A DNA stretch of 64,000 nucleotides, taken from NCBI GenBank assembly GCA_965153455.1, contig OZ234499.1:10164271-10228270 (forward strand). The letters run 5' to 3'. Positions 46,433-59,620 of this stretch are shown one piece after another. The notes beneath the pieces are model-generated. The model made no database searches. It was not told where the DNA came from and saw only the letters and a program-made list of their open reading frames with translations. The position numbers and the translations under genes are program-made. The stretch comes from Sphagnum compactum (lineage: Eukaryota > Bryophyta > Sphagnopsida > Sphagnales). Position 1 is the stretch's first letter. Every line of letters begins with the position of its first letter.

Positions 46433-46545
46433 CACATGGCATAGCCTATTGGTCAATGTTTAAATGCCACATGGCATAGCCTAGATGGCCAATGTTTAAA
46501 TGCCACATGGAATAGCCTAGGTGGCGAATGTTTAGATGCCATGTG
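46433..46545. repeat. 35/36-bp tandem repeat, three copies plus a partial
   Basis: Units start at 46433, 46468 and 46504, each CACATGG-ATAGCCTA followed by GGC-AATGTTTA-ATGC. A fourth, diverged unit follows. They are adjacent with no spacer between units. Confidence 0.85.
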
Positions 46546-47067
46546 GTTTAACTTGGGTCGCCATTGTTGACATGTTTAGTCAAAATGGTGTACAACCAAT
46601 CAAAAAATCATTTGATTGTCGTGTTGACCAATCAAAATGATAAGTCAAAAATGCTGACCTAGGCCTGGTTTAAAAGTACATGGCCCAGTCACAATGGACA
46701 AGTTCAAAACGACTTGTCCAAAATGATTGAGAGGTTTTTATTACGCTTGTCCAAAATGGGTCTTTTTTTACCAAAATTTTTAGTCAACAAAATCAAAAAA
46801 TTTAGTAGTGAACGTCAACCTAGTTTAACCTATGTAACTAGAGTAGCCAAAAGTCAACCTAACTTAACCTAACTATGCTAAGCAACCTAAATTAGTTTGC
46901 TTAACCCAAAGTCAATTTAGCTTAACCTAGCTAGGTTAGTTACCTATGTTAGGCTACCTAACCTAGGCTAGATGGCCTAGAGTAAAAACAAACATCAAAC
47001 TCTTAACCCAAGAAACCTAAACTAGGCTATTTGACCTAAGCCAAATGGCCTAGGTATCATAGGTTGT
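46546..47067. other. CCTAGG-rich repeat body, no gene
   Basis: Dense AACCTAG, TTAGGCTACCTAACC and GGCCTAG words. On the minus strand this is the region following tRNA-like copy B, similar in wording to 31560-31630 after copy A. Confidence 0.5.
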
Positions 47068-47134
47068 AAGAATGAGGATTTGAACCTCTCACCTTCACTT
47101 TGGGGTTCAAGTCTTCATCCATTACATTACCATG
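47068..47134 (-). repeat. tRNA-like (Pol III) repeat head, SINE-like copy B
   Basis: Minus strand: TAATGTAATGG (A-box, one mismatch to consensus) and GGTTCAAATCC (B-box, full match), with ACTTGAACCCC between. It aligns base for base with most of 31479-31542 and is followed by CCTAGG-rich sequence. Confidence 0.55.
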
Positions 47135-50129
47135 TTTTTTATACTAATTATATTTAACATAGTTATAAAGCTCAAAAACTTTAACCTTGAATTAACCTTG
47201 GCCACCCTAGGTTGACTTGGTACCTACTACTTAACAACCTAGCATAGACGTAGACCTCCTTAAGTTGACATAAGATGAACTAGTTTGTCAACCTATACTA
47301 CTTATTAACCTAGCCTAGGTTAACCTAAGCATTCTTAAGTTTTAAAAAAACTTAGGATAATTATGTCACATCTAATTGCATCATAGTCCCATCTAGTCAC
47401 ATCTAGTTGCATCATAGACGCATCTAGTTGCACAAACTTGAAGTGGTTACAACTTTGATAAAATATCTTGTAATGAGGCTTCCTAAGTTGACTTGACAAA
47501 AAACCTAAAGCTAAGAACCTATGCAAGCTTAGTTAGGTTAACCTATTATAAGTATATTTAAACATACTAGATGTAATAAATTTCTTATGTCTATTTAAGT
47601 AACTTATAAGGTAGCCTACATACATAGGTTAAAAAATATGTTAACCTAATTTAGTGTGTTAAGTAGTTAAAAAGTCAAGGAGTTATGTGTCACCTTTTTC
47701 AAAATGATTATTAATATTGTAGTCATAATTACAAGTTAATAATAAATTGTTTAGTACACATGCATGTGAATTCATGACTTCAAAAATCTCATGGGACACA
47801 ACATTATGGCATGCCATGACAAATGGTGCCATAAATTCAAGACACACAAAAATTTATGGTGTCACAAAAAATCATGGATTGCCATGAAAGTCTGTGACAC
47901 CTTGTTGCCAAATGGCATGTCATCTCATCATCACATGGAAGATCGAGTTGTTATTAATCACAAAGGACAACAATATTTTTTATTAACTAATAAATGAGAT
48001 TAATTCATCAAATCAATGACATGAATCATGATGTGAAATTAGTGTCACAAATCATAATGTGTCGTGATTACTAGTCAACTTCCTTGCCATACGGCATGCC
48101 ACGTCAGCATCACACGACCATAAGTTGATATTATTCACCAAAAGTTACAAAAATCAATGAAATTTTGTTTTTACCTAATTTTGAATGATTAAAAATACAT
48201 TTCAAAAAAATTCATATTTGTGTAAAAATCATCAAATCGTGATATCAACTACATTCGCAAAACCATAATGCCATGTGGCACCACAATGTCCTTTACAACT
48301 ACGCAATCATTAACATGAACTTGTAATTACAATTGTAGTTTAAAAAAAATAGTCATTTTATTAACCAGTTGTAAAACCCAAGATGTGTTGTTGTGGTTGA
48401 AGGTCTAATATCGCTAAAATCCGTTTGACTAATTCCAAATAACTTTTTTCCCATCAAATGTTCTTTAATTGTAGATTTCATTGATTAAAATCTTTTTGCA
48501 AAAATTTCAACATAAATCATGATTATATTAGTACGATATGTACTTTTGAAAGAACATGACTCATGACCTACATTTTGCACTAGTAAATGTCCATGTAGCT
48601 TGTAATTCCTTTTGATTTGAAGCAAAACCTTTCAACTTTGTTTTCATTACTACATCTTCTACCTAAAACCAAGTCCATAATAAGGTTCGAACTTCATCAT
48701 CCTACCAAACCAAAGTCCATTCACTAAACTATTAATAGCGTTACACTTGTTGATTTTCATTTTCAAAAGTCCATAACTTTTATGATTTGATGAATTTTGC
48801 ATTCTAATCAATTGTAATGTGTACATATTGAAGTCTATTATTTTAAATAGATCCCATTTTATAATTTCAGTAATAAAAAAATAATATGGCAATTTTAATC
48901 ACACTATAAAAATGGACTATGTTACTCCTAAATTGGTCCACCCTACCATGCATCAACCCTATGTGTACATTAAATTCTAGAGTTGAGCCTAATGCATTAA
49001 AAAACCCAATGTTCAATGGTTAAATTTTTTCAGATCTTTTCATCTTTGTTTAGTTATTCTTGATTTAATACAGTTTGGGGTATGAAAAAATGTTCATAAA
49101 GGGAACCCTATTCTTTTCTACAACTATCGTGATGCCTTTACCATTTTGGTAGTAAATTGTCGAATAATTAATTAAATTTTAAATTTTAACTTTGGCACTA
49201 GGTTTTTTAATTCTGAAATTTTTGGTAAGTAATGGTTATATAAAATAGTAAACACAATCTTTGCAATGTTATGGAATAGTCTAGTGTGTCTAGACTACCT
49301 TAGTTTAAAGTATCATGTCCTTGGAGGTTTACAGTTCAAACCTGATAGTGGAAATTTTGAATTTATTAAAATTTCAACACAATTAATAAATAATTTTTCA
49401 AAAGTTTGGCAAAATAAAAATAATTAAATTTATGCCAAAATGGTAAAGGTACTACAATATTCATTTATGCAATTATCAATATAATGTTCATTTTGCAATT
49501 TTGTCTTTAACTACAACCTTCTCCCATCCAAACTGTACTACAAATATCAAATATTTTGGACAATGGGTGATGTCTCTTCTATGATGTTGTCCAAGTTGTT
49601 ATTTCTCCCATCATAATTTAGTATTCAAATTTAAACCACTAGGAAACTAAAACACTTTAATGATTAGCCATGAGAGTGTATGGTTTAATCCCTTATCCCA
49701 TATTGGATTCCATTTCTAAATTAAATCAACTCCCCTCCCATCCCTCTCCAAACAATCAACTATTGACATCTTGAAGCACTATTTTCATAATACATGTAAC
49801 TTATTTAAACCCCAGTCATGCCACATGTGGATAGTTATCTAACTAATTGTTGCATGTATGATTAATGATTATCATGAATAACTGATGGAGCTAATTAATA
49901 GTAGGTGTTTTGGTTACCAATTATAAAAAATCACTCCATGAAACTTAACAAATGATACACATGGATAATGGTAGCTAGTACTTTGTAAATAATTAACAAT
50001 TCTACTTTCAGTTGTTAGCATTTATTAAGGCACAAAATACACCCAGTCTAATTATATCTAGAAGCAGGAACTTAGTTTTTTAGATGAATACTTTGCTTGT
50101 GCTTTGCAGTTGTAATTGTGTAGATTTGG
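47135..50129. other. Intergenic DNA, no gene recognised
   Basis: AT-rich. Between 47780 and 48310 two diverged segments share GGCATG-CA-GTCA-CATCACA wording. Around 47390-47440 the motif CATCTAGTTGCATCATAG repeats two to three times. Confidence 0.4.
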
Positions 50130-51290
50130 TTGTATTTTGATAGCATAGTATGCAACATGGCTGAAGGAAAAAACAAGGAGCTCAATTTTGATTATTTCAA
50201 TAGAATGGTTGGTTTACCATTTGAGGGACTTAAGTTCCTGGGCATAGGGATCCTAAATATGTCAATGTGGAGGAATGTGAAAAGGTTTGGGGAGTCAAAT
50301 TCTCTATTAATCACAGTTTCAAATACAAAAAGCAATGCACAAACCTAAAGGTGTTTTATCGTGTTAAGGAACTATGGCCCAAAATATATCAAAAGGGTGT
50401 CATTACTAACAATGAAATTAACTTGTCTACAAAGGGAATCTTGGTTGAACAAAAGGGGTAAAAGGTTTGTTGGGTAGCTTTTGCAGCTAAAGTGGAATAT
50501 CAAGGTTTGCAAGCACACAACATGCCAATCTTTTAAGTGCAAAAAGAGGACCCGGATGTACATGAGAGGAAGGCAAAATCAAAAGGTATAGGAGGCAAAC
50601 ATACAAATGGGAAAGGAATTACTAGAAGCTCCAATGTTGGGGGACCCTATTTCTAAGGGAAAACATATTGTAGAAGCTGAAAGAAACAAACATCAACTAC
50701 AAGATGATGGCTCAAATGCAGACTTGATGATGGAGGATGTTCAAATCAACCAGACATCGAATGATATAACAACACTGCATCACACAAGAAATGAATTTAA
50801 TCATATTATAAACCCAACAAGTGTTGAAGACACAAATGCAGGTATGGAAAACACAAATCAACCTAATTGGAAGGTTCAAATGAATAGACTTACAAATGAG
50901 CTTGGCTCATGTGGGAATATTGTGCAATTGTCTACAACAAGGGAACTTGAGTGGCAAAAGAAAATCTTGGAATGTGAATCAAGATTGAATAGTTCCAAAG
51001 ACATCTTGGTTGAGGAGGACACTATATTTTCCAATCTTGAACATGAACTTACATGCTTGGACTGGGCAATTTTGGAGTTAGAAAAGTGTTTGCAGGTTGC
51101 ACATAAACAAAGACAAGCATGTGAGGATGAAGATGACATCAAGTAGTACACATAGTTAATGGAGATTTGAAGGATGCTGAAGATAAACACAAGGAACTAC
51201 TAGAGGAGAAACAATTGTGATTCGGTCATGTCAACTCATAGTTGGAGGTGGTTGATAAACAAAGGAATTAACTTGAACACCCTTACAATG
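50130..51290 (+). pseudogene. Relic with coiled coil, relative of 19.65-20.53 kb (copy 2)
   Basis: I do not recognise the gene by name. An ATG at 50157 opens MAEGKNKELNFDYFNRMVGL. A frameshift near 50265 gives EECEKVWGVKF, then ELWPKIYQKGVITNNE and KGILVEQKG, the part shared with copy 1. After stops, a 179-codon frame (50607-51146) carries a polar stretch with asparagines and then an evident coiled coil (EWQKKILECESRL, SNLEHELTCLDWAILELEKC). It continues past a stop to about 51240 (DLKDAEDKHKELLEEK). No RING-like domain is seen after it, so copy 2 is truncated or has lost it. Not flanked by the long inverted repeats seen around copy 1. Confidence 0.5.
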
Positions 51291-52189
51291 AGCCAAACAG
51301 TCGTGTAAAAAAATAGCCAAGTAGTTTCCATTCCTAGGAGGATGGGCATAGACATCTTCATACAACTTGCAAAGTGTTTCACAATCCTCTTCAATCAAGA
51401 ATTCACTAACACTTACTTTCCATCTATTTTACTGCCTAGTTCCAAAAACAAAGGTGAGTTCTTCAGGAACCACTACAGATGTTGTGATCTTCTTGCAGGG
51501 ATTCAGACCTTCACAATATAAGCCTAGCCTATCTACAATGGTAGACACTTTTCATCCGATCGACTTAGAGTATGGCTCACCCTTTGAAGTTTTTTTCTTC
51601 CTTCTTATTCACTAAATCATCTCTCACATTTTCATGAACTTCAAAACCAATGGTTCTCTCTTCAAAATCAAAAACACCATAATGAAAGACAAACAATGAA
51701 CTTATGCACCAACAAGGTGAAAAAACTCTATAGGCTTCAACAAATCACTATTGAAACTTTGCACAAACTATCACAATTCTGTAAAAAACTCAAGATAATG
51801 AACCTTCAAATAAATAATATGTTCAAAGTTCTATGGAAACTAAAACCTAAAGTGCAAGCTTGGCAATAGTAAAGCATGCACAAAGGTTGGGTCAAGGTGC
51901 TAAGAGTTCATGCCAGGAATTTGACATTAATTGCAATGGTAGCTAACCTTTACCACATGGGTGTTTTGCTCCCCTACATTTGCAATACTTTCAAAACCTT
52001 AAAGGTAGGAGAACACTCTGCCCCCTAACCCCTAAGTGTTTTTCAAACCCTAAAAGACAGATAGCTAGCATGAAAAAATCTGAACACTAATATATATATA
52101 TATTTTTTAAATTTCGGGGTTTAAGGATCGTCAAATGTATACTTGATCATGCTTTGACTTTACTGCTTAATTTGTTGCTATTCTTCCAT
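51291..52189. other. Intergenic DNA, no gene recognised
   Basis: Short frames only; includes a short TATATATATAT run near 52090. Confidence 0.4.
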
Positions 52190-52400
52190 TTTTTTAATGG
52201 AACATTCTCTTATTGCTTAATTTGTTGTTACACCTAAACATTTTCGTTGTTCCAATGAAACATTTTTGTATTGCTCAATTTATTGTTCCACATGAACATA
52301 CTCTTGTTGTTCCAATGGAACATTCATTTAATTCTCAATTTTTTGCTCCAACTAAGCATTCCTTAACTACTCCAACCAAATGTTTTCTTGAATCCTTCTA
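52190..52400. repeat. ~60-bp tandem repeat, three to four copies
   Basis: GTTCCAATG-AACATT then T-CTCAATTT-TTG-TCCA and AACATTC-TT recurs with a period near 60 bp. In one frame it gives a 20-residue periodicity (VVPMKHF, VVPMEHS, TTPTKCF), but without a start or partner region I read it as DNA repeat. Confidence 0.7.
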
Positions 52401-55400
52401 TGCAAAGCTTGATTATCTTGCCATTTTGTGTGTTTTTTAATTGACCTTTACAACTAAACGTTCTTTAGTTCTTTGTCAAATATCCTTTGTTGCCCATAAA
52501 TGGGCCATGACAGACTACTAGAAAAATTCATGCCTTGAATCAAAATCATTCAAATTCATACATGTTTGTGCAATGGACCAACCTGGCATTTTTGGCGTGT
52601 GAACAATGAATGGACGCTAGAATCTGTCATGATCTGGCTTGTCATGTTTCAAAGTTCAGATGACATAGTGTATGCCATACTTTGCAAGAACTTCATAACT
52701 TGCATATTTTTGTAGAATGGGTTCATGGTTTTTCCTTCTTTCTAATGTCCTGGACCCAATTTCTCACATGATTAAGAAATGTGGGATTGAAACATGATCA
52801 ATGGAGGTAATGTGCATCTTGTAGCACATAACTTCCCACATCTGCCCGCCAAGTACAATACTGCTTACAACAGACTTTCTGAACAAGAACTTTCGACAGG
52901 AACATTGCAAGCCATGTTGTTTTGTTTAGGTGCTAAGATTGTTAGCAATTGAGATTGGGATCAATTGGGCCTTCCATTTGAAGGCACAGTTTCAATATTG
53001 GTGTAATTACTAGCAGTTTCTGTAAACATGCATTATGTTATCTTTGTTACAGGTAAACTACCAGTTGAACTGAGAATAAATAAGCAAGCAGACAATCCAG
53101 AGTGAATCCAGAGTGCAGAATATTGAAGAAAGGAGTCTCTGTTGTAAGCAGGTGCTCTCCCAGTTGAACCAAAAACAAGCATGCAAAGAATCCAGAGTTT
53201 GGAATTTTGAAGAAAGGGTGCTCTTCAGGTCAAAGAATGAACCACATAGCTTAAAATCTTGGAGGTTCCCTAGAAGTCAAACTTTGTATCTCTCTATAAT
53301 TCTGCAATCATGGCTCTACATAAGGCTTAGAAAAGCTTAAGTTGTCTTAAGTTGTCCAAGGAAAAAGTGTGCATGCTAATCTTATATGCCTCATTGGTTT
53401 CTATAAATTTCATCCACAAATAGCTGCTATTCATTCAAAATAATTAAAAATGTATCCATGTTCACTTTTCATCTATGATGGTCATTTATGAAATGGTTGA
53501 AAAGGATCTTCAAATGCTAAGCTATATGGAATCTTCATTGGGCCATAGTTAATAAGGTTGTTTTCAAAGTCATTTCATTCCCAATGAAGCCATATGATCC
53601 TTGGTATATTATATGATTTTTACACAAATAGATTGGCACACAACAATTTCATTTTGAAACACCTAAGATGTGAAGTTCCTACCAAAAACATGGGAGTCCA
53701 AGATTTTGAACATGTGTACACTTGAAAATATACTTGAGTATGAGTCACATCAAAGCCCAAACGTAAAAATACGATATACTATTTTAACAAAAGGAGGAGA
53801 ATTTAAACACTTTAAACTATCATTTATGAAAGTAAAGGTTTTCGTGTGTTGGATTAAAGGGTCACATTTTTGACATATCCTATTGTGGTACAAGAATTGG
53901 TAACAGGGTAACACAAAATCCATGTTTGAGAATACAAAATTATCGATGAAAATAAGAAAATTGCATGCCATAAACTCATGAGATTACATTTTATGGTGTG
54001 CCATCAGTGATCAGGTAGCTCATAAATCAAAATCTAGTCTTGAAGAGGAAATTAGTGTTGGGTGGGTATTTGATTTTTTTGAACATTAGTGGGGTGCAGG
54101 CTTTTGAAAAATAAAAAATTGAAAAACCACAAGGCTTTTTTAAAAAACATTAGAGAACTATTGGGGGTAGGTGTTTAATTTTATTTTTTTAGGGTACAGA
54201 TGGGGTTGGGTATTTCATTATTTTCTAAGGTGGGTATTTGCAATGTTTTTGACAAATATCTTGTCAAATGCCCTATTAAAACTATCACCTAGTTTTCTAC
54301 CAAATATCTAGTCTTACTTCTAGGTTCCCAATTTTGAATTGAGAACCAAATGAAACAAAAATGTATAAACAAATTTACATAGTGACATTGTACATAATCC
54401 AACATTGTGCGGAAAAGAATGGATCCATAACCACTTGCATAGTAAAGGCTAGATCACTAAAAAAATGCAAAATGCCATGCTCCATGAAGTTTTATCAAAC
54501 TTGATTCACAACTTCAAAGCATGAAAGGTTGAGTGTTTTGTGTTTTCCTAAACAAACATCATTTTTTTTTCATAATGGAAAAGAAATGAAGTGATCCTAA
54601 ATCAAAATAGGTAGTTTGTCAAAATATGGTTCCTTTTCTACCTAGAAACCTTGATAATTGTGCATCTCATCATTTTCAAGTCACTTCATAATAGTATCAC
54701 CCATGATAAATTGTAAATAACAAGCACAACATCAACACCATCAACTATTACATCTATTGAAATATGATCAACTATTACATCTACCATGGTTGTATCACAA
54801 CTTGGACATACTATTTCATGATGTTTTAGATCACCATCAAGTTTCTAGTGTCCATAAACAGAGGTGCCAAATGCATTGGTTTGCAAGTAGTAATACATCA
54901 CCATCAAATTTCTAGTTTCCACAAACTTGGAAACATGGAAACACTTGCAAATTTCACACAACACAACCCTAATGAATGCATTTTCACATTTTATAACTAA
55001 CCCTTAACCCCTCGAAGCAAACACATTTCTACAAAAACAAAATAAACCCCTAATAAAAATCTAAAACCATGTTTTACCTTTGTCGGGCATTGAGAAAACT
55101 AAATGGTATCACTACTTCCTTGAACTCCTCATGTTTCATGCCATCATCAAATTAAGCCTCAAGCTCTTGCATCAAGTCATATTCTATTTCAAGATGTTTG
55201 CAATGGCCAATGCATTGATTTGATGACCAATTTTAGTGACAAATTTTAACCTCCATATTCTCAATTTGAAGATGACATATGCTTAGAATGATGTGAAGAT
55301 CCCAACAATGGAAAAAAAACCTCTTAGTTTCAACTTGGGAGGTTGAGATTCCCAAAATGTGTTTTTGCCAACTTTGCAATGGTTGAAAATTTATAAGATT

Positions 55401-56259
55401 CTATTTGCCACCAATTCAAGGCACACTTATAATCCATGTCAATGCAGTACTGGCAAATTCTATTGAACTTTCTTGACACAAGGTGTTTCAATGTGTTTGG
55501 ATTTGTTTTAGAGGTTTGAAAAAAATTCCTAGGAATTCATTTTTGAACTTAGCACCTATAGGCACCTCAATTGCATTTGGCATTATGTATAAACAGACTA
55601 GAAGTGAACCACTTTAAGCAAAAAATGATGACATATAACATGTATGACAATGTACAAGGAATGTTTTCTTGGTGACAATCTTTCAATCACAATATTAAAT
55701 TCAAGTAATTATTTTTGGAATGTGCATGACAACCTTTTGTAACTCAAAGTTCATTTTGAATCAAAATATACTTTGATCCAATAGTCAAATTAAGAAGATT
55801 GGGTACATTCAATGATGTATATGTTATATAACATGTAATGTTTTACAACCATAAGGTGTCCTATTGGGTGACATGTTCCTTTCATTAAAATATTCAATAA
55901 TAAGGTTTTTATGGCTTACTAACATTGAAAATCATGTTTTTGACCAAAATGCTTAAACAAAAATAATAATTTTCGAAAACAATTGATGGATTATCTTTTA
56001 TTATATCATTTTCATTCCTCACCTTTGAAAGCTTTATACAAAAAATATATAAACTCACTTTGAAATATATTTTTCATTTTTTGTACTATATGACAAGTAT
56101 TATTTTGGTCCAAATATATTAATCACATACAAGAATTTCATTTTTTGTTGAATGTTTTTGAAAAACTAATTAAGTCAAGTTATAAACTTCTTAAATCTCC
56201 CCTAAGTTTAGAATATTGGCATCAAGTTTGGTGTACACATCTTGTCAAAATTTTGAAAT
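52401..56259. other. Intergenic DNA, no gene recognised
   Basis: AT-rich. At about 53056-53240 two diverged copies of an ~85-bp unit share CAGTTGAAC and AATCCAGAGT-x-GAAT-TTGAAGAAAG. Around 54055 lies a reverse-oriented relative of the 13.4-kb repeat. The segment 56095-56170 is related to 59893-59985. Confidence 0.45.
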
Positions 56260-57694
56260 TCAAAAACTTGTACTCCATGACAACAATTTTGGGGACTTTA
56301 AATGCTTATGCCCCATTAGTGATTTGTGAAACTCAACCAACAAAGGCAATAACAATTGTGAATCATAATCAATAACCAATTTTGTTGCATTCTCATGACC
56401 TACATATGATGTGACTAGACACATACTCTTAAACCTTGCATCTAGCATTAACACCAACATTTGGTCAACACTTCATGCAAATTTGCAACTTTCCAACTCT
56501 GCATCAAAAGTAGTTGCATTTGGATCAAGCAAATTGTCAAGGATAGTTTGATGTGCAAGTTCATTGCAAAGCTCATGACATGTGGAAATGATAGATTGCA
56601 AGGTGTTTCCAAGCAACCAATGTCCATGACTTGGATTCATCACACACCCAATTATTATGGGTGACAACACTTTAATGACAACCTCACATATTGCCCAATT
56701 GTTTAGAGATGGAACACAACTTTGTAGCACTGTTGTTTGCCTAGAATAACATAACGCAATCACTAAGTAGAAAAAACTCAAAGCATCTTGAAACAATAAA
56801 ACCCAAATTCATCACACACCCCATTATTATGGGTGACAACACTTTGATGTTAACCTCACATATTGCCCAACTACTTGGAGATGGTCCATGTCTTTACAAC
56901 ACCACTGTTTGTTGAAAATAACATAATGCACTTGTTGAGTGGAAAGTATTGAAGGCATTGAAATAGTAAAACTTGATTTGCAAACTTGCAATAGAAAACA
57001 ACAAACTCAACCCAACACTAGAAACTAAAAAAAGTTATAAACATCTTCATCCATGTGTAGAAAAAATAGAAAACGCAACATAGTAGAAAAATAACATAGA
57101 AGTGGGAAAAAAAAAAGAAAAAAAAGAAACAAGAAGGAAGTCCTATTCACCTAGTTTTCATTGACATGTTCAATGTTTTGGCCTCAACCCAAAATCTATA
57201 AATGCTTTCTTTGAAGGTTACCTTCCTTTGCTAGATTTGTTAGGTTAAATAATAAATTTTTTGATGTTGGTTTGAGCAAATTTGATAGATGCATAATTGA
57301 ATCCTAGGGCTACTTTACCATCTGTAGTTGTATATTGGTAGACTTTTGAAAGTGCATGTCCCAAGCAAGCTCCATCAGAAGGTTCAAACATCCCCAAACC
57401 ATTACAAGAAATGAAAAAATTTAGGGTAGATGCACATGTTTGCAAATTAGCCCCTTCATCCTTTACATATGCCACAACTTTTGAGTAGGAGAAAACTTGT
57501 TAAAATAGCTATTTGAGTTGTAGAGCCATAGTTATACTAGTAATATTGTATACATCAAATAATCCAATTTTTACATGTTTGGGCTCCCAATTCTTCAAAA
57601 TGAAATTTAAAACCACAACAAACACATTGTGTGCTCCTGTCAACATCCAAAGATCAAAGGTACATTTTCCTAACACACAAGTGGGCAAGATCAT
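56260..57694 (-). pseudogene. hAT-type transposase relic
   Basis: Minus-strand pieces, in order, match the hAT-like transposases common in plants. First is CTFDLWMLTGAHNVFVVVLN with NWEPKHVKIGLFDV (57694-57509); the family has FDLWMSxGAHDVFALV and WxPKHVTIGLFE. Next is AYVKDEGANLQTCASTLN with GACLGHALSKV (57475-57245), then SLNNWAICEVVIKVLSPII (56796-56473), then LDARFKSMCLV (56460-56260). The middle part is duplicated (see 56635-56978). Stops and frameshifts separate all pieces. The C-terminal hAT dimerisation block is not recognised, and I see no 8-bp target duplication or TIRs. Confidence 0.75.
56635..56978. repeat. 172-bp direct repeat inside the hAT relic
   Basis: Copies 56635-56806 and 56807-56978 both start ATTCATCACACACCC and share ATTATTATGGGTGACAACAC, CCTCACATATTGCCCAA and AATAACATAA-GCA. 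They differ at many positions, so the duplication is old, possibly pre-dating full decay of the transposase. Confidence 0.82.
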
Positions 57695-59297
57695 GCTAAT
57701 GGTACCAAAAAGGATTATTTAACTCTCAAAGGAAAACATCTTGGGATTTTAATCAAACAAAAATTCATTTTGATGTTAAGTATTGGTCATCATAATTGTA
57801 TCATCTTAGAATATAATATTCAATCTAACATCCTTGAAAATACAATTCAATTTGGAACAAATGTTCATGTCTTTAAGAGTCTTTACAAAATGTCTTGCAT
57901 CTCTAGTGTCTTAAAACAATAATAAGTTGTAACTTGTAAGGAATTGTAAGGAATGGAATTTTTTATTAAATTGCATGAATTACATATGTAATATGAAGTC
58001 CATGGCACATGCTACTATGTTTGATGGTATTGTGGTGCATAACATCATGCATATCGATATTTTTTAGAAATTCATTCACACGCAAAAAATTATGATTTTG
58101 GGGTTCAAAAAAAAGGAATAAAAGATGACATCTTTTAGCAATGTTTTCTTTCAAAGTCATACTAAAATGTTATTGGGATATGCTTAATTAAAAATTTGAA
58201 ACATTATATGCCAAGGTAGGAATAATGGTATTCATGTCAATAGAAATTTTTGATGGAACTTGTCAAGACTGGTATGTAAGATTCTGGATTAACTTGTATT
58301 GAGGTTCATCTAGACTGTCTATCTTGATTTTGTAACTTAGGTCAATTTTTATGATCTATGGGTTTGTCTCGTCCATCATGTCTATATTTGATCTTGATTA
58401 TTAATATGAAATGAAATTATTTTGTCCATAGGGTTTTGGAGGTGCATTTTTCATGCACAAACTTTTTTAAATGCAAATTCATTGATTAGTTTGGGTGCAA
58501 TAGTGCATCTTAAAGTTGAAAGATCAGTGATAGGTCAGTGATAGGTTTGTGGGACACATGTTATAGTGCTTGTAGGTTTTTTGTTGAAGTTCAACCAAAG
58601 TGTCATCATTGTAAGTTTCCTATGTTTCATCATTGTGATTCTAAGCTATTGCTATTCATTTTCTAAAAATATTCTTGTTCATGATGGTCTTTAGGACATT
58701 TCAAGGCTATTTTTCAATGGTTCCAAACTGCCTTCCAATTTAATTCTAGTGCAACCTAAACCTAAGATTGTGTTGGAGCCCCCTTGGTTTTGCATGTAAA
58801 TAGATCGTCCACAGCCATAGGAGATATGATGAGAGCTATTGAAGGATGTGCATCCTTAGGTGTGCAAATGGTAATATGTATGTCAGAACAAGTGGATTAT
58901 ACATTCAAAGACTCTACATGGGTTTTTTTGGGAATTTTTAGTAATAAAAGCATAATAATGTCCTCCTTTTAGGAAAAAAAGCCACTACCATATGAAGGAG
59001 GAAGAGATTTTATAGTTGGGCATTACATTATTTTTTATTTTTTCTTTTGTTTGGTAATGTTCCATGAACCATAAACATGAGACCCTATGGCCATGGAAAA
59101 AGTGTTAGTTATATATTGTATGTACATTGATTTTATCCAATCCTTTTCATTTAACTATTGGATCTAGATTAATTTTGAATCAAAATGAACTTTAAGTTCC
59201 AAAATGTTATGATGTTTTGCTTGTGTTAAAAATAGCCAAAGGATGCCACATTGCCATCAAAATTTCAATTTATTTTGCATTACAATACTTATTATAT
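57695..59297. other. Intergenic DNA, no gene recognised
   Basis: AT-rich, short frames only, upstream of the hAT relic. The pair GATCAGTGATAG/GGTCAGTGATAG near 58525 is a trivial local repeat. Confidence 0.4.
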
Positions 59298-59440
59298 CAC
59301 TACTACAAAATGTGGGTGCAGTTCACTAGTCCCTGTTCAATAGACCAGGGAATTCACTATGTCCCCATTAGGTCCCATTCATTATAACCAATGAATTCAC
59401 TCAAAACCTAGTGAAATCAATTGGCGTACAACGACACCTT
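59298..59440 (+). mobile_element. Possible CACTA-type transposon terminus
   Basis: CACTACTACAAAA at 59298 is the typical terminal inverted repeat start of plant CACTA (En/Spm) elements. It is followed by several TTCACTA/ATTCACT subterminal words (59327-59420). The matching right end TTTTGTAGTAGTG is not found downstream in the window, so this is an isolated or truncated terminus. Confidence 0.45.
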
Positions 59441-59504
59441 TTGTTGTAATATATATACCATTTTTTGGGGTGAAAAGTGGGTCACCTTTAGTGTGGTTTC
59501 ACCC

Positions 59505-59620
59505 TTTGTCTTGTTTTCAATGGTCATAGTTGCTTTGGTTTGAAGACATTATCCACTAGCATTAAGGTTTGTCTTGTTTTCCATGCTCATGGTTGCTTTG
59601 GTTTGAAGATGTTAGCCATT
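59505..59620. repeat. 63-bp tandem repeat with an inverted copy at 60.1 kb
   Basis: TTTGTCTTGTTTTC-ATG-TCAT, followed by GTTGCTTTGGTTTGAAGA, occurs at 59505 and 59568. A reverse-complement relative lies at about 60124-60168 (AAACCAAAACAACCATGAAC). The flanking GGGGTGAAAA words are also inverted, so the region 59460-60185 is a loose foldback. Confidence 0.7.

Noticed and set aside
46433-46545. CRISPR-like array of 35/36-bp units
   Set aside because: Units abut with no unique spacers, there are no cas genes, and the sequence is plant nuclear DNA.
49160-49420. tRNA-like wording around GGTTTACAGTTCAAACC at 49325
   Set aside because: Only a B-box-like piece is visible; no A-box at suitable spacing and no similarity to copies A and B.
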